From the NCBI RefSeq assembly GCF_015477355.1, contig NZ_JADLRJ010000003.1, positions 1 to 64,000 on the forward strand: a stretch of DNA of 64,000 nucleotides, in the 5' to 3' direction. The first letter of the stretch is position 1; each line of letters starts with the position of its first letter. The position numbers were made by a program, and so were the translations under genes. The stretch comes from Nocardia blacklockiae (GTDB lineage Bacteria > Actinomycetota > Actinomycetes > Mycobacteriales > Mycobacteriaceae). The notes beneath the pieces were generated by a model, which worked only from the letters and a program-made list of their open reading frames with translations, had not been told where the DNA came from and did not search any database. Shown piece by piece: positions 7,695-19,992 of the stretch.

Positions 7695-8462
7695 TCAGGT
7701 CGCGGGGGTGAGGTTGCGGTCCAGCAGGGCGAGGAGTTCGCGCCAGTGGCGTTCGGCGGCTTGCTCGTCGTAGGCGGCGGTGTCGGTCTGGGTGTAGCCG
7801 TGGTGGGCGCCCGGGTAGACCTCGCTGCGGTAGCGGACGCCGGCGTCGTCGAGGGTGCGCTCGAGGCGTTCGATCTTCTCCACGGGCATGGACGGGTCGT
7901 TGTCGGCGTGGCCGAGATACAGCTCCGCCGTGAGGTTTCCGAGGGCCAGGTGCGGGCTGTCGGGGTTGTCGGTGACCAGCCCGCCGCCGTGGAAGCCCGC
8001 GACGGCGGCGACCCGCTCGGGGAAGGCGGCGGCGGTGTGCAGGGCCAGCCGGGCGCCCATGCAGTAGCCGGTGATTCCGATCGGGCCCGGGGCCGTCCGG
8101 TCGCTCGCGGCCAGCGCGTCGAGGTAGGCGCGGGCGTCGGCGGTCGCGATGTCCGGGGTGAGTTCCAGGATCATCGGCAGCAACTGCTGGAAGATGTCCG
8201 GCCGCTCCTGCGGATCGATGAACTCGGGCAGCTCCACCACGGGCGCGCGCCCGTGCCGGTAGAAGACGTTGGGGACCAGGACCGTGTACCCGTGCCCGGC
8301 GAGGCGGTCGGCCATGGCGCGCAGGCTCGGCCGCGGCCCGAAGGCGTCCATGTACAGCAGGACTCCCGGACGCGGCACGCCGTCGGCCGGGGCGACCAGG
8401 TAGGAATCGGCGACGCCGGCGGGCGTCGCGACGTCCACGGACTGGCCTTGCACTGCGGTCAT
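7695..8462 (-). CDS. Dienelactone hydrolase family protein
   Basis: A 255-residue cytosolic alpha/beta hydrolase. The nucleophile is Cys134 in [13 protein letters not shown], typical of dienelactone hydrolases (Cys rather than Ser). The catalytic Asp lies in [10 protein letters not shown] and the His in [10 protein letters not shown]. An FGPRP near residue 41 and a C-terminal [14 protein letters not shown] complete the family pattern. Dienelactone hydrolase acts in chlorocatechol breakdown, but most actinobacterial paralogues have unknown ester substrates. The ATG is preceded by GGAGG seven bases upstream. It is divergent from glgE with a 160-base gap. Confidence 0.88.
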   Translation of the reverse strand: MTAVQGQSVDVATPAGVADSYLVAPADGVPRPGVLLYMDAFGPRPSLRAMADRLAGHGYTVLVPNVFYRHGRAPVVELPEFIDPQERPDIFQQLLPMILELTPDIATADARAYLDALAASDRTAPGPIGITGYCMGARLALHTAAAFPERVAAVAGFHGGGLVTDNPDSPHLALGNLTAELYLGHADNDPSMPVEKIERLERTLDDAGVRYRSEVYPGAHHGYTQTDTAAYDEQAAERHWRELLALLDRNLTPAT

Positions 8463-8622
8463 GGGCGGTACCTCCTGGAAAGTCGGCGCTGGCTGTCCAC
8501 CGGAGCGGAGGAACTCTCCGCTTCGAGTCTCGGTCCCAGCCTGCCACGCCGCGCCCGCCTCGGTACAGGCGCCCGCGCCCGGATTTCATGATCGCGCGGC
8601 GAATGCCGGTACGGTTGGACTC

Positions 8623-10626
<2,004 letters not shown>

Positions 10627-10639
10627 GGGCACGGGGTCG

Positions 10640-12793
<2,154 letters not shown>

Positions 12794-12877
12794 GCGCGCC
12801 GGGGCCGCAGGTCAGGGGCTGTTCGAGCGGTGGCCGACCGGCCTTGGGGCGCAGGTCCGGCGTGTAAGGTCTAGCGG

Positions 12878-15463
12878 GTGAAGGCATTGCGTCGGTTCAC
12901 GGTCCGTGCCCATCTGCCCGAGCGGCTGTCTGCGCTCACCGAGCTGGCGACGAATCTGCGGTGGTCGTGGCACGCGCCGACGCAGGATCTGTTCGCCGAG
13001 CTGGACCGGTCGCTGTGGGCCGAGGTCGGCCACGATCCGGTGCGGATGCTGGGCGAGGTGCCCGCGGCCCGGCTGGACGAGCTGGCCGCCGACCCGGCCT
13101 ACCTGCGCGCGGTGGATGCCGCCGCGGCCGATCTGCGTGACTACCTGGAGCGGCCGCGCTGGTTCGACCGGCAGACCGACGGCGAGCGGGCCGGGCGGTT
13201 GCCGCGCGGCATCGCGTACTTCTCGATGGAGTTCGGCGTGACCGAGGTGCTGCCGAACTATTCCGGCGGGCTCGGCATCCTGGCGGGCGACCACCTGAAG
13301 GCCGCCTCGGACCTGGGCCTGCCGCTCATCGGCGTCGGCCTGCTGTACCGGTCCGGCTACTTCCGGCAGTCGCTGACCGCCGACGGCTGGCAGGCCGAAC
13401 GCTATCCGGACCTGGATCCGCAGGGCCTGCCGCTGCGGCTGCTCACCGAATCGGGTTCGCCCGTGCTGGTGCACGTGCCGATGCCCGAGCACCGGGTGCT
13501 GCGCGCCCGCGTGTGGATCGCCCAGGTGGGCCGGGTGCCGTTGCTGCTGCTGGACTCCGACATCGCCGACAACGATCCCGAACTGCGCTCGGTGACCGAC
13601 CGGCTCTACGGCGGCGACCAGGACCACCGCATCAAGCAGGAGATCCTGGCCGGGATCGGCGGCGTGCGCGCGGTCCGCGCCTACACCCATGCCCACGGCC
13701 TGCCCGACCCGGACGTGTTCCATATGAACGAGGGGCACGCGGGCTTCCTCGGCATCGAGCGGATCCGCGAATTCATGGCCGCCGGGACGGATTTCGACGC
13801 CGCCTTGGCCGCCGTCCGGGCCGGTACGGTGTTCACCACGCACACCCCCGTGCCCGCGGGCATCGACCGGTTCGCGGGCGCGCTGGTGCGCCGGTACTTC
13901 GGCTGCGCGCACGGCGAGCGCGAATCTCCGCTGCTGCCCGGTGTTTCGGTGGATCGGATCGTGGCGCTGGGCCGGGAGGCCGACCCATCGGTGTTCAACA
14001 TGGCGCATCTCGGGCTGCGGCTGGCGCAGCGCGCCAACGGGGTGTCGCGACTGCACGGCGAGGTGAGCCGCGCCATGTTCGCGCCGCTGTGGCCCGGTTT
14101 CGACGCCGCGGAGGTGCCGATCGGCTCGGTCACCAACGGCGTGCACGCGCCCACCTGGGCGGCGCGGGAATGGATCGACAAGGCACGGGAATTCGTCGGG
14201 CCCGAGCTGGTGGAGGAGGCGCGCGGCTGGGAGCGGCTGCGCGACGTCGACCCGCGCGAGCTGTGGTCGACGCGAAACACGCTGCGCGGCTTGCTCGTCG
14301 GCGAGGTGCGCCGCCGGGTGCGGGCGTCGTGGCTGGAGCGCGGCGCCGCGCCCGCCGAATTGACCTGGGTGGACGAGGTTTTCGATCCGACGGTGCTCAC
14401 CGTCGGGTTCGCGCGCCGGGTGCCGACCTACAAGCGGCTGACGCTGATGCTGCGCGACCCGGAGCGGCTGCGGTCGCTGCTGCTGGATCCCGAGCGGCCG
14501 GTGCAGCTGGTGGTGGCGGGGAAGAGCCATCCGGCCGACGACGGCGGCAAGGCGCTCATCCAACAGGTGGTGCGCTTCGCCGACGATCCGGCGGTGCGGC
14601 ACCGCATCGTGTTCCTGCCCGACTACGACATGTCGATGGCCCGCTACCTGTACTGGGGATGCGATGTGTGGCTGAACAATCCGCTGCGCCCGCTGGAGGC
14701 GTGCGGCACGTCGGGGATGAAGGCGGCGCTCAACGGCGGGCTGAACCTGTCGATCCGCGACGGCTGGTGGGACGAGATGTACGACGGCGAGAACGGCTGG
14801 GCCATCCCGACCGCCGACGGCGTCCGTGACGACCACCGCCGCGACGACCTGGAGGCCGCCGCCCTGTACGAGATGCTGGAACGCGCGGTGCTGCCGCGCT
14901 TCTACGACCGCGACCGCGACGGCCTGCCGGTGCGCTGGCTGGAGATGGTCCGGCACACCTTGCAGACCCTCGGCCCGCAGGTGCTGGCCTCGCGCATGGT
15001 CCGCGACTACGCCGTCGGCTACTACCTGCCGGCCGCCGCCGCGTATTCGGCTGTGGCACAGGACGATTTCGCCGGCGCGCGGGAACTCGCCGGGTACCGC
15101 CGCCGGGTCGAGTCGGCGTGGCCGCAGGTGAAGGTGATCCAGGTCGACAGCGCCGGCCTGCCCGACACCCCGGTGATCGGCGCGGAACTCGCCCTGCGCG
15201 CCCGCATCGACCTCGGCGGTCTGGCCCCGGCGGACGTGGTGGTGCAGGCGGTGCTGGGCCGAGTATCCCCGGACGACGACCTGTCCGACGTCACCACCGT
15301 CGAGATGTCGCACAGCGGAACGGATTCCGGCGTGGAGATCTTCACCGCCGACACCCCCGTGCCGCTGTCGGGGGCGGTCGGTTACACGGTGCGTGTGCTC
15401 CCGCACCACCCGCTGCTGGCCGGTCCCGCCGAACTGGGCCTGGTCGCCGCGCCCACCCCGTAG
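12878..15463 (+). CDS. glgP: Alpha-glucan phosphorylase GlgP
   Basis: An 861-residue glycogen phosphorylase of the short actinobacterial type, with an N-terminal DUF3417-like region (TELATNLRWSWHAPTQDLF) before the GT35 domain. It releases glucose-1-phosphate from alpha-glucan ends. The PLP-binding lysine is probably Lys615 in GTSGMKAALNGGLNLS, and the phosphate-binding NGWAIP segment is present. The GTG start follows glgB by 84 bases on the same strand, whereas in M. tuberculosis glgP is divergent from glgB-glgE. Synthesis and breakdown genes are thus collinear here. Confidence 0.93.
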   Translation: MKALRRFTVRAHLPERLSALTELATNLRWSWHAPTQDLFAELDRSLWAEVGHDPVRMLGEVPAARLDELAADPAYLRAVDAAAADLRDYLERPRWFDRQTDGERAGRLPRGIAYFSMEFGVTEVLPNYSGGLGILAGDHLKAASDLGLPLIGVGLLYRSGYFRQSLTADGWQAERYPDLDPQGLPLRLLTESGSPVLVHVPMPEHRVLRARVWIAQVGRVPLLLLDSDIADNDPELRSVTDRLYGGDQDHRIKQEILAGIGGVRAVRAYTHAHGLPDPDVFHMNEGHAGFLGIERIREFMAAGTDFDAALAAVRAGTVFTTHTPVPAGIDRFAGALVRRYFGCAHGERESPLLPGVSVDRIVALGREADPSVFNMAHLGLRLAQRANGVSRLHGEVSRAMFAPLWPGFDAAEVPIGSVTNGVHAPTWAAREWIDKAREFVGPELVEEARGWERLRDVDPRELWSTRNTLRGLLVGEVRRRVRASWLERGAAPAELTWVDEVFDPTVLTVGFARRVPTYKRLTLMLRDPERLRSLLLDPERPVQLVVAGKSHPADDGGKALIQQVVRFADDPAVRHRIVFLPDYDMSMARYLYWGCDVWLNNPLRPLEACGTSGMKAALNGGLNLSIRDGWWDEMYDGENGWAIPTADGVRDDHRRDDLEAAALYEMLERAVLPRFYDRDRDGLPVRWLEMVRHTLQTLGPQVLASRMVRDYAVGYYLPAAAAYSAVAQDDFAGARELAGYRRRVESAWPQVKVIQVDSAGLPDTPVIGAELALRARIDLGGLAPADVVVQAVLGRVSPDDDLSDVTTVEMSHSGTDSGVEIFTADTPVPLSGAVGYTVRVLPHHPLLAGPAELGLVAAPTP

Positions 15464-15475
15464 GCCGCCGCGGCC

Positions 15476-17530
15476 TCAACTCGGCTGTACCAGCGTGCGT
15501 TTCAGGATCTTGCCGGTGGGATTGCGGGGCAGGGCGTCGAGGAAGTGGACGTCGCGGGGGACGGAGAAGCGGCCGAGGCGGTTGCGGACGTAGGTGCGGA
15601 TCATGTCCGGGTCGAGCCCGGAATCCGCGCGCTTGACCACGAAAGCGGCCAGGCGCTGGCCGAATTCGTGATCGGGGACGCCGACCACCGCCACCTCGCT
15701 CACCTGCGGCAGATGCGACAGCGCCTCCTCGACCGGGCGCGGGAAGACGTTCTCGCCGCCGGAGATGATCATCTCGTCGTCGCGGCCGGCGACGAACAAC
15801 CGGCCGGTGGCGTCCAGGTAGCCGACATCGCCGGTGTCGAGCATGCCGTCGGCCTCGCCCGGCGCGGCCGCGTCGGTGTAGCCGTCGAAGAGCATGTGGT
15901 TGCCGACGAAGATCCGCCCGGTCGCGCCCACCGGCACCGGCCGCGAATCCGGCCCCAGCACGGCCACTTTCGTGCCGAGCGGCGGGCGCCCGGCGGTGGT
16001 CGGGGAGAGCCGCAGGTCGGCCGGGTCGGCGATGGAGGCCCACGACACCTCGGTCGAGCCGTACACGTTGTACAGGGTCGCGCCGAACAGCTCGGCGAAC
16101 CGCAGCACCGCCGCGCCGGCCAGCGGCGCCCCGCAGCTGGCCACCACCCGCAGGCTGGAGGTGTCGTAGCGGGCCCGCACCGCGTCGGGCAGGTCCAGGA
16201 TCCGGTTCACCATGATGGGAACCACGATCAGCGACGTGACCCGGTGCTCGGCGATCAGCCGCAGGCAGTCCTCGGCGTCGAAGCGCTCCGGCAGCACCAC
16301 CGTGGCCCGGATCGGCGTGCTGATCTGCAATGCCGCCAGTCCCCAGGTGTGGAACAGCGGCGCGGGGATCAGCATGGTCTCGTTCATGCGCAACGGAATT
16401 CGCGACAGCAGCGCCGCGACCGTGCCGAAGCCCTTGGGGTGCGGGCGAAGCGCGCCCTTCGGCGTCCCGCTCGTGCCGGAGGTCAGCACGATCAGCCGTC
16501 CCGGCCGCGGCGGCTTGCCGAAACTGCCGCGGCCCATGGCGATCAGGTCGTCGACGGTGGCGCGGCCGGGCTCGGCGGGATCGACCGCGACCGGGAAGCG
16601 CGGCAGGTCCGGCGGCAGGTAGCGGGTCAGCTCCGCCAGGCTCGGATCCTCGAAAATCGCCGCGAGCCGGTGCCTTTCGGCGATCTCGGCGATCGTGCCG
16701 GCGGCCAGGCCGGTGTTGAGCAGCACCACGTCCGCGCCGAGTTTGCCTGCGGCGACCATGATCTCGACCATCTCGGCGTGGTTGCGTGACAGCAGGCCGA
16801 TCGCGTCGCCCGCGCGGATGTCGAGATCGGCCAGCGCGCTCGCCAGGGCGTGGGTGCGCGCGTGGATCTCGGCGAAGGTGCGTTCGCCGCGGTCGTCGAT
16901 CACGGCCGGGCGGTGCGGGTCGTAGGCCGCCGCGGCCGCGTAGCCGCCCGCCAGGGTGAAGCCCCATTTAGCCAGGCGCCGTAGCTGTTTCACGCCGCGG
17001 TCGAACCGGTAGCTGCGCACCACCCCGGTCGCGATCATCTGCCGCGCGACGTCGACCTGTAGTCGCACGGGCGAGTCCTCGCCGTTGACCACCACCGAGG
17101 TGGGCGCGCCGGTGATCAGGTCGGCCACCCGGCGCAGACCGGCCAGCGTCCAGTCGATCACGGCCTCGTTGGGCAGCGTCGCCACCAGCAGATGCGCCCG
17201 GCCCGGCGTGAAGTAGGTGACGTTGACCTTGGTGTGCTCACGGTCGCCGCGCAGCCGGATCGCGGCGAAGCAACCCTGTGCGGGACACTGCAATTCGAGG
17301 AACTCCCCGCGGCGGCCGGGGATCAGGTGGACGTCCAGGACGCGGATCTCGCCGGTCTCGCCGCCGAGGCGCATCCGCAGCAGGGCGGGTCCGTCGCCGG
17401 CCTCGAGTTGTTCGCAGGCGCCGATGCCGGGGAACAGCCGGGGGTAGGTCTCGGGGTCGAGGAGTAGATCCCAGACGGCGTTGCGGTCGGCGGCCAGTTC
17501 GCCGGACGCCTCCACGATATCGGTAACCAA
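15476..17530 (-). CDS. SRPBCC domain fused to fatty-acyl-CoA synthetase (FadD-like)
   Basis: A protein of about 684 residues. Residues 1-150 form a START/SRPBCC ligand-binding fold (AVWDLLLDPETYPRLFPGI near the start). The rest is an ANL adenylating enzyme: P-loop LTSGTSGTPKGALR, YGSTEV, DTGDVGYLDATGR, and the C-terminal PRNPTGKILKR lysine. This activates a carboxylic acid as acyl-CoA. FadD enzymes normally lack the N-terminal domain, which might bind the hydrophobic substrate. The frame stays open to 17623, but a promoter-like pair (17585-17613) overlaps that part. I therefore place the start at the TTG at 17530 or the GTG at 17515. It converges on glgP. Substrate unknown. Confidence 0.8.
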   Translation of the reverse strand: MVTDIVEASGELAADRNAVWDLLLDPETYPRLFPGIGACEQLEAGDGPALLRMRLGGETGEIRVLDVHLIPGRRGEFLELQCPAQGCFAAIRLRGDREHTKVNVTYFTPGRAHLLVATLPNEAVIDWTLAGLRRVADLITGAPTSVVVNGEDSPVRLQVDVARQMIATGVVRSYRFDRGVKQLRRLAKWGFTLAGGYAAAAAYDPHRPAVIDDRGERTFAEIHARTHALASALADLDIRAGDAIGLLSRNHAEMVEIMVAAGKLGADVVLLNTGLAAGTIAEIAERHRLAAIFEDPSLAELTRYLPPDLPRFPVAVDPAEPGRATVDDLIAMGRGSFGKPPRPGRLIVLTSGTSGTPKGALRPHPKGFGTVAALLSRIPLRMNETMLIPAPLFHTWGLAALQISTPIRATVVLPERFDAEDCLRLIAEHRVTSLIVVPIMVNRILDLPDAVRARYDTSSLRVVASCGAPLAGAAVLRFAELFGATLYNVYGSTEVSWASIADPADLRLSPTTAGRPPLGTKVAVLGPDSRPVPVGATGRIFVGNHMLFDGYTDAAAPGEADGMLDTGDVGYLDATGRLFVAGRDDEMIISGGENVFPRPVEEALSHLPQVSEVAVVGVPDHEFGQRLAAFVVKRADSGLDPDMIRTYVRNRLGRFSVPRDVHFLDALPRNPTGKILKRTLVQPS

Positions 17531-17584
17531 CAGCTTGCACTTCTCGCTCGGCCGCCTCGACAGCTCGGTTCGGCGGATAACGCC

Positions 17585-17613
17585 TTTGTAACGGCAAGCG
17601 CTCCGCAGGTCAA
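17585..17613 (-). promoter_or_regulatory. Promoter of the SRPBCC-FadD gene
   Basis: On the minus strand, TTGACC and TACAAA are separated by 17 bases, a good sigma-A-like arrangement. The predicted start of transcription is near 17578, inside the upstream-most open frame. This makes a translation start at 17515-17530 more likely than one at 17623. Confidence 0.55.
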
Positions 17614-17797
17614 GAACCTCCATATTGAAGGCGAATTCTGCGTTAAATTGCCCAGTGATTGCGTGTGACTTGCGGTTACGTTCTTAGGGTGCTGGCCCGG
17701 ATTGCTCCTGGTTAGCCGTCCCGGAATCGCGCGCACCCGGCCGGGCAGATACGGTGCCCTGGGCATTTGTTCCTCCGGCCGAGGTGGAGAGATCACG

Positions 17798-19159
17798 ATG
17801 AGTACCGACGTGCAGCCGCGACCGCAGGGTCGCATCGACTCCTACTTCGGGGTCACCCGGCTCGGATCCACCTACCGGCGCGAGATCATGGCGGGCACGG
17901 TGACGTTCCTGGCGATGTCGTATGTGCTCGCGGTGAATCCGTCGGTACTCGGCGACCACGGCCAGCTCGGCCCGCTCGGCATCCCGACCCAGGCCGTCTT
18001 CACCGCGACCGCCGTCGCCGCGGTGTTCGGCACGCTGGTCATGGGACTGTGGGCGCGCTACCCGGTGGCGCTCGCGCCCGGCATGGGACTCAACGCGTTC
18101 TTCGCGTACTCGGTGGTGCTCGGGATGGGTATCCCGTGGCAGGAGGCGCTGTCGGGCACCTTCCTGTCCGGCGTGATCTTTTTCGTGCTGGCGGTGGCCA
18201 AGATTCGCGAGAAGATCATCGACGCCATCCCGATGCAGATGAAGCTGGCCGTCGGTGCCGGCATCGGCATGTTCGTGGCGTTCCTCGGCCTCAAGAACGC
18301 CGGTGTCGTCGTCGCGAGCGAGTCGACGCTCGTGCATCTGGGTGACTTCACCAAGGGCAGTACCCTGCTGGCGCTGTTCGGACTGCTGGTGACGGTCGTG
18401 TTCATGGTGCTCGGCTGGCACGGGGCGGTGCTGTACGGGATCGTCGCCACCACCGTGGTCGGGATCGTGAGCGGGCTGGTCGAGCTGCCGGATTCGGTGG
18501 TCGCCATGCCGCACGGGCTGGACCAGACCTTCGGCCAGGCCATCGTCCACCTGCCCGACGCGTTCACCGGTCAGATGGTGATCGTCGTGCTGACCATGCT
18601 GTTCGTCGACTTCTTCGACGCCTCCGGCACGTTGATCGGCATCGCCAACCAGGCGGGGCTGCTCGGCCCGGACGGCCGGCTGCCCCGGGCGGCGCAGGCG
18701 CTGGCCGCCGACTCGGTGGGCACCACCGCCGGCGCCATCATCGGCACCTCGACCACGACGGCGTACGTCGAATCGACCGCCGGCGTCAGCGCGGGCGGGC
18801 GCACCGGATTGACGGCGGTGGCCACGGCGGCCTGGTTCCTGATCGCGATGTTCTTCTTCCCGGTGTTCGCCGTCGTCGCGGGCGCGCCCGCGGTGACCGC
18901 GCCGGCGCTCATCGTGGTCGGCGTGCTGATGGCCCGGGCGCTCGGCGAGATCGACTGGCACAAGCTGGAATTCGCGATCCCGGCCTTCCTCACCGTGATC
19001 ATGATGCCGCTGACCTACTCGATCGCCAACGGCATCGCGATGGGGCTGCTGTTCTACCCGGTAGTGATGGTCGCGCGCGGCCGCGGGCGCGAGGTGCACT
19101 GGGTGATGTGGGTGCTGATGGCGGTGTTCCTGGGGTACTTCTTCTTCCTCGCCGAATAA
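17798..19159 (+). CDS. NCS2-family purine permease (AzgA/PbuG type)
   Basis: A 453-residue transporter with about 12-14 membrane helices. The family opens with SYFGVTRLGSTYRREIMAGTVTFLAMSYVLAVNP, and the hallmark ALAPGMGLNAFFAYSVV and TSTTTAYVESTAGVSAGGRTGLTA stretches are present. AzgA/PbuG proteins import adenine, guanine or hypoxanthine with protons. The ATG at 17798 follows GAGGTGGAGAG. It is divergent from the SRPBCC-FadD gene and is not part of a clear operon. The exact base transported cannot be read from the sequence. Confidence 0.88.
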   Translation: MSTDVQPRPQGRIDSYFGVTRLGSTYRREIMAGTVTFLAMSYVLAVNPSVLGDHGQLGPLGIPTQAVFTATAVAAVFGTLVMGLWARYPVALAPGMGLNAFFAYSVVLGMGIPWQEALSGTFLSGVIFFVLAVAKIREKIIDAIPMQMKLAVGAGIGMFVAFLGLKNAGVVVASESTLVHLGDFTKGSTLLALFGLLVTVVFMVLGWHGAVLYGIVATTVVGIVSGLVELPDSVVAMPHGLDQTFGQAIVHLPDAFTGQMVIVVLTMLFVDFFDASGTLIGIANQAGLLGPDGRLPRAAQALAADSVGTTAGAIIGTSTTTAYVESTAGVSAGGRTGLTAVATAAWFLIAMFFFPVFAVVAGAPAVTAPALIVVGVLMARALGEIDWHKLEFAIPAFLTVIMMPLTYSIANGIAMGLLFYPVVMVARGRGREVHWVMWVLMAVFLGYFFFLAE

Positions 19160-19224
19160 ACTCCGGCCGGAATCGCTCCGGGGCTGTGGAATACCGCGTG
19201 AACCGAATAGGGTTGTGCCCCGTG

Positions 19225-19252
19225 AACAAACCGGACCATAGTCCGGTTTGTT
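19225..19252 (+). promoter_or_regulatory. Perfect 12-bp inverted repeat upstream of the DoxX gene
   Basis: Arms aacaaaccggac and gtccggtttgtt are separated by cata and followed by ttct. The site is 66 bases after the permease stop and 36 bases before the DoxX start. Two readings are possible: an intrinsic terminator of the permease gene (stem followed by T-rich sequence) or an operator for a TetR/HxlR-type regulator at the DoxX promoter. The perfect symmetry and position just upstream of the ATG keep both open. Confidence 0.7.
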
Positions 19253-19287
19253 TTCTACAACTAACGAGTGAGGACACGGAGACAACC

Positions 19288-19818
19288 ATGACCGCCCACA
19301 CCACCACCGCCCGCGACCTCGACCAGCGCACCGGCGGGATTGCCGCCGCCGACGTCGGACTGCTGATCCTGCGGGTGTTCTTCGGCGGCCTGCTGTTCGT
19401 GCACGGCACCCAGAAACTGTTCGGCTGGTTCAACGGCATGGGCTGGGACGCGACCACGTCCGGTTTCGAGCAGATGGGATACAACCCGGGCAAATTCTTC
19501 GGAACTCTCGCGGGGCTCAGCGAACTCACCGGCGGCGCACTGCTCTTCTTGGGCCTGCTCACGCCGCTGGCCGCGGCGATCGCGCTCGGCACCATGATCA
19601 ACGCGATCAATGTGACCTGGCACGGCGGCCTGCAGGGTTACGAGACGGCGCTGCTGTTCGGGGTGGCCGCGGTGACGCTGGCCTTCACCGGGCCCGGCCG
19701 CTACTCGCTGGACCACGGCCGTCCGTGGGAGCGTCGCGGCGTGGTCTGGGCGGTGGCCGCCGTCGTGCTCGCGGTCGTGGCCGGAGTGGTCACCCTGATC
19801 TTCAAATGGGCGCTGTGA
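19288..19818 (+). CDS. DoxX-family membrane protein
   Basis: A 176-residue protein with four hydrophobic helices typical of DoxX. The first carries LLILRVFFGGLLFVHGTQKLFGWF, then GLSELTGGALLFLGLLTPLAAA and the long ALLFGVAAVTLAFTGPGRYSLD. A fifth hydrophobic segment closes the protein. DoxX proteins in mycobacteria pair with SodA and SseA in a membrane-associated oxidoreductase complex, but neither partner is nearby. The start ATG lies within gagacaaccATG after a gaggacacgga ribosome-site-like stretch. The upstream palindrome may regulate it. Confidence 0.88.
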   Translation: MTAHTTTARDLDQRTGGIAAADVGLLILRVFFGGLLFVHGTQKLFGWFNGMGWDATTSGFEQMGYNPGKFFGTLAGLSELTGGALLFLGLLTPLAAAIALGTMINAINVTWHGGLQGYETALLFGVAAVTLAFTGPGRYSLDHGRPWERRGVVWAVAAVVLAVVAGVVTLIFKWAL

Positions 19819-19845
19819 GTGGGTGATCGGGGCTTTCGTTGAGGG

Positions 19846-19935
19846 GCCCCCGCACCGTGTGCAGGGCTCGGCGCGGGGGCATCGGATACATCCGATGTGG
19901 GAATTGGGGGTCCACCGGAGTATCGATCCCCAATT
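19846..19935 (+). terminator. Hairpin-rich intergenic region between convergent doxX and dinG
   Basis: Three inverted repeats follow one another: gcccccgc (19846) with gcgggggc (19873), atcgga with tccgat (19881-19896), and aattgggg (19902) with ccccaatt (19928). The two flanking genes converge, so this is the natural place for terminators of both. Loops of 3 to 19 bases make the individual assignments uncertain. Confidence 0.5.
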
Positions 19936-19992
19936 TAGTTCCGCATAGAAGTTCGGCCAAGGCCTGAGGGCAATTTCACAGCATCGTAATGT

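Noticed and set aside
7442-7773. Short open frames over the tandem array between SSI and the hydrolase
   Set aside because: They only restate the 53-56-bp repeat (for example RGPWAAERGSTSNS) and lack ribosome sites; no homologue is recognised.
17531-17623. N-terminal extension of the SRPBCC-FadD protein starting MEVLDLRSAC
   Set aside because: It overlaps a good promoter, so it is unlikely to be translated from this transcript.
17624-17797. Purine riboswitch upstream of the NCS2 permease
   Set aside because: The region has neither the conserved loop sequences nor the three-helix core of purine aptamers and is too short once the ribosome site is counted.
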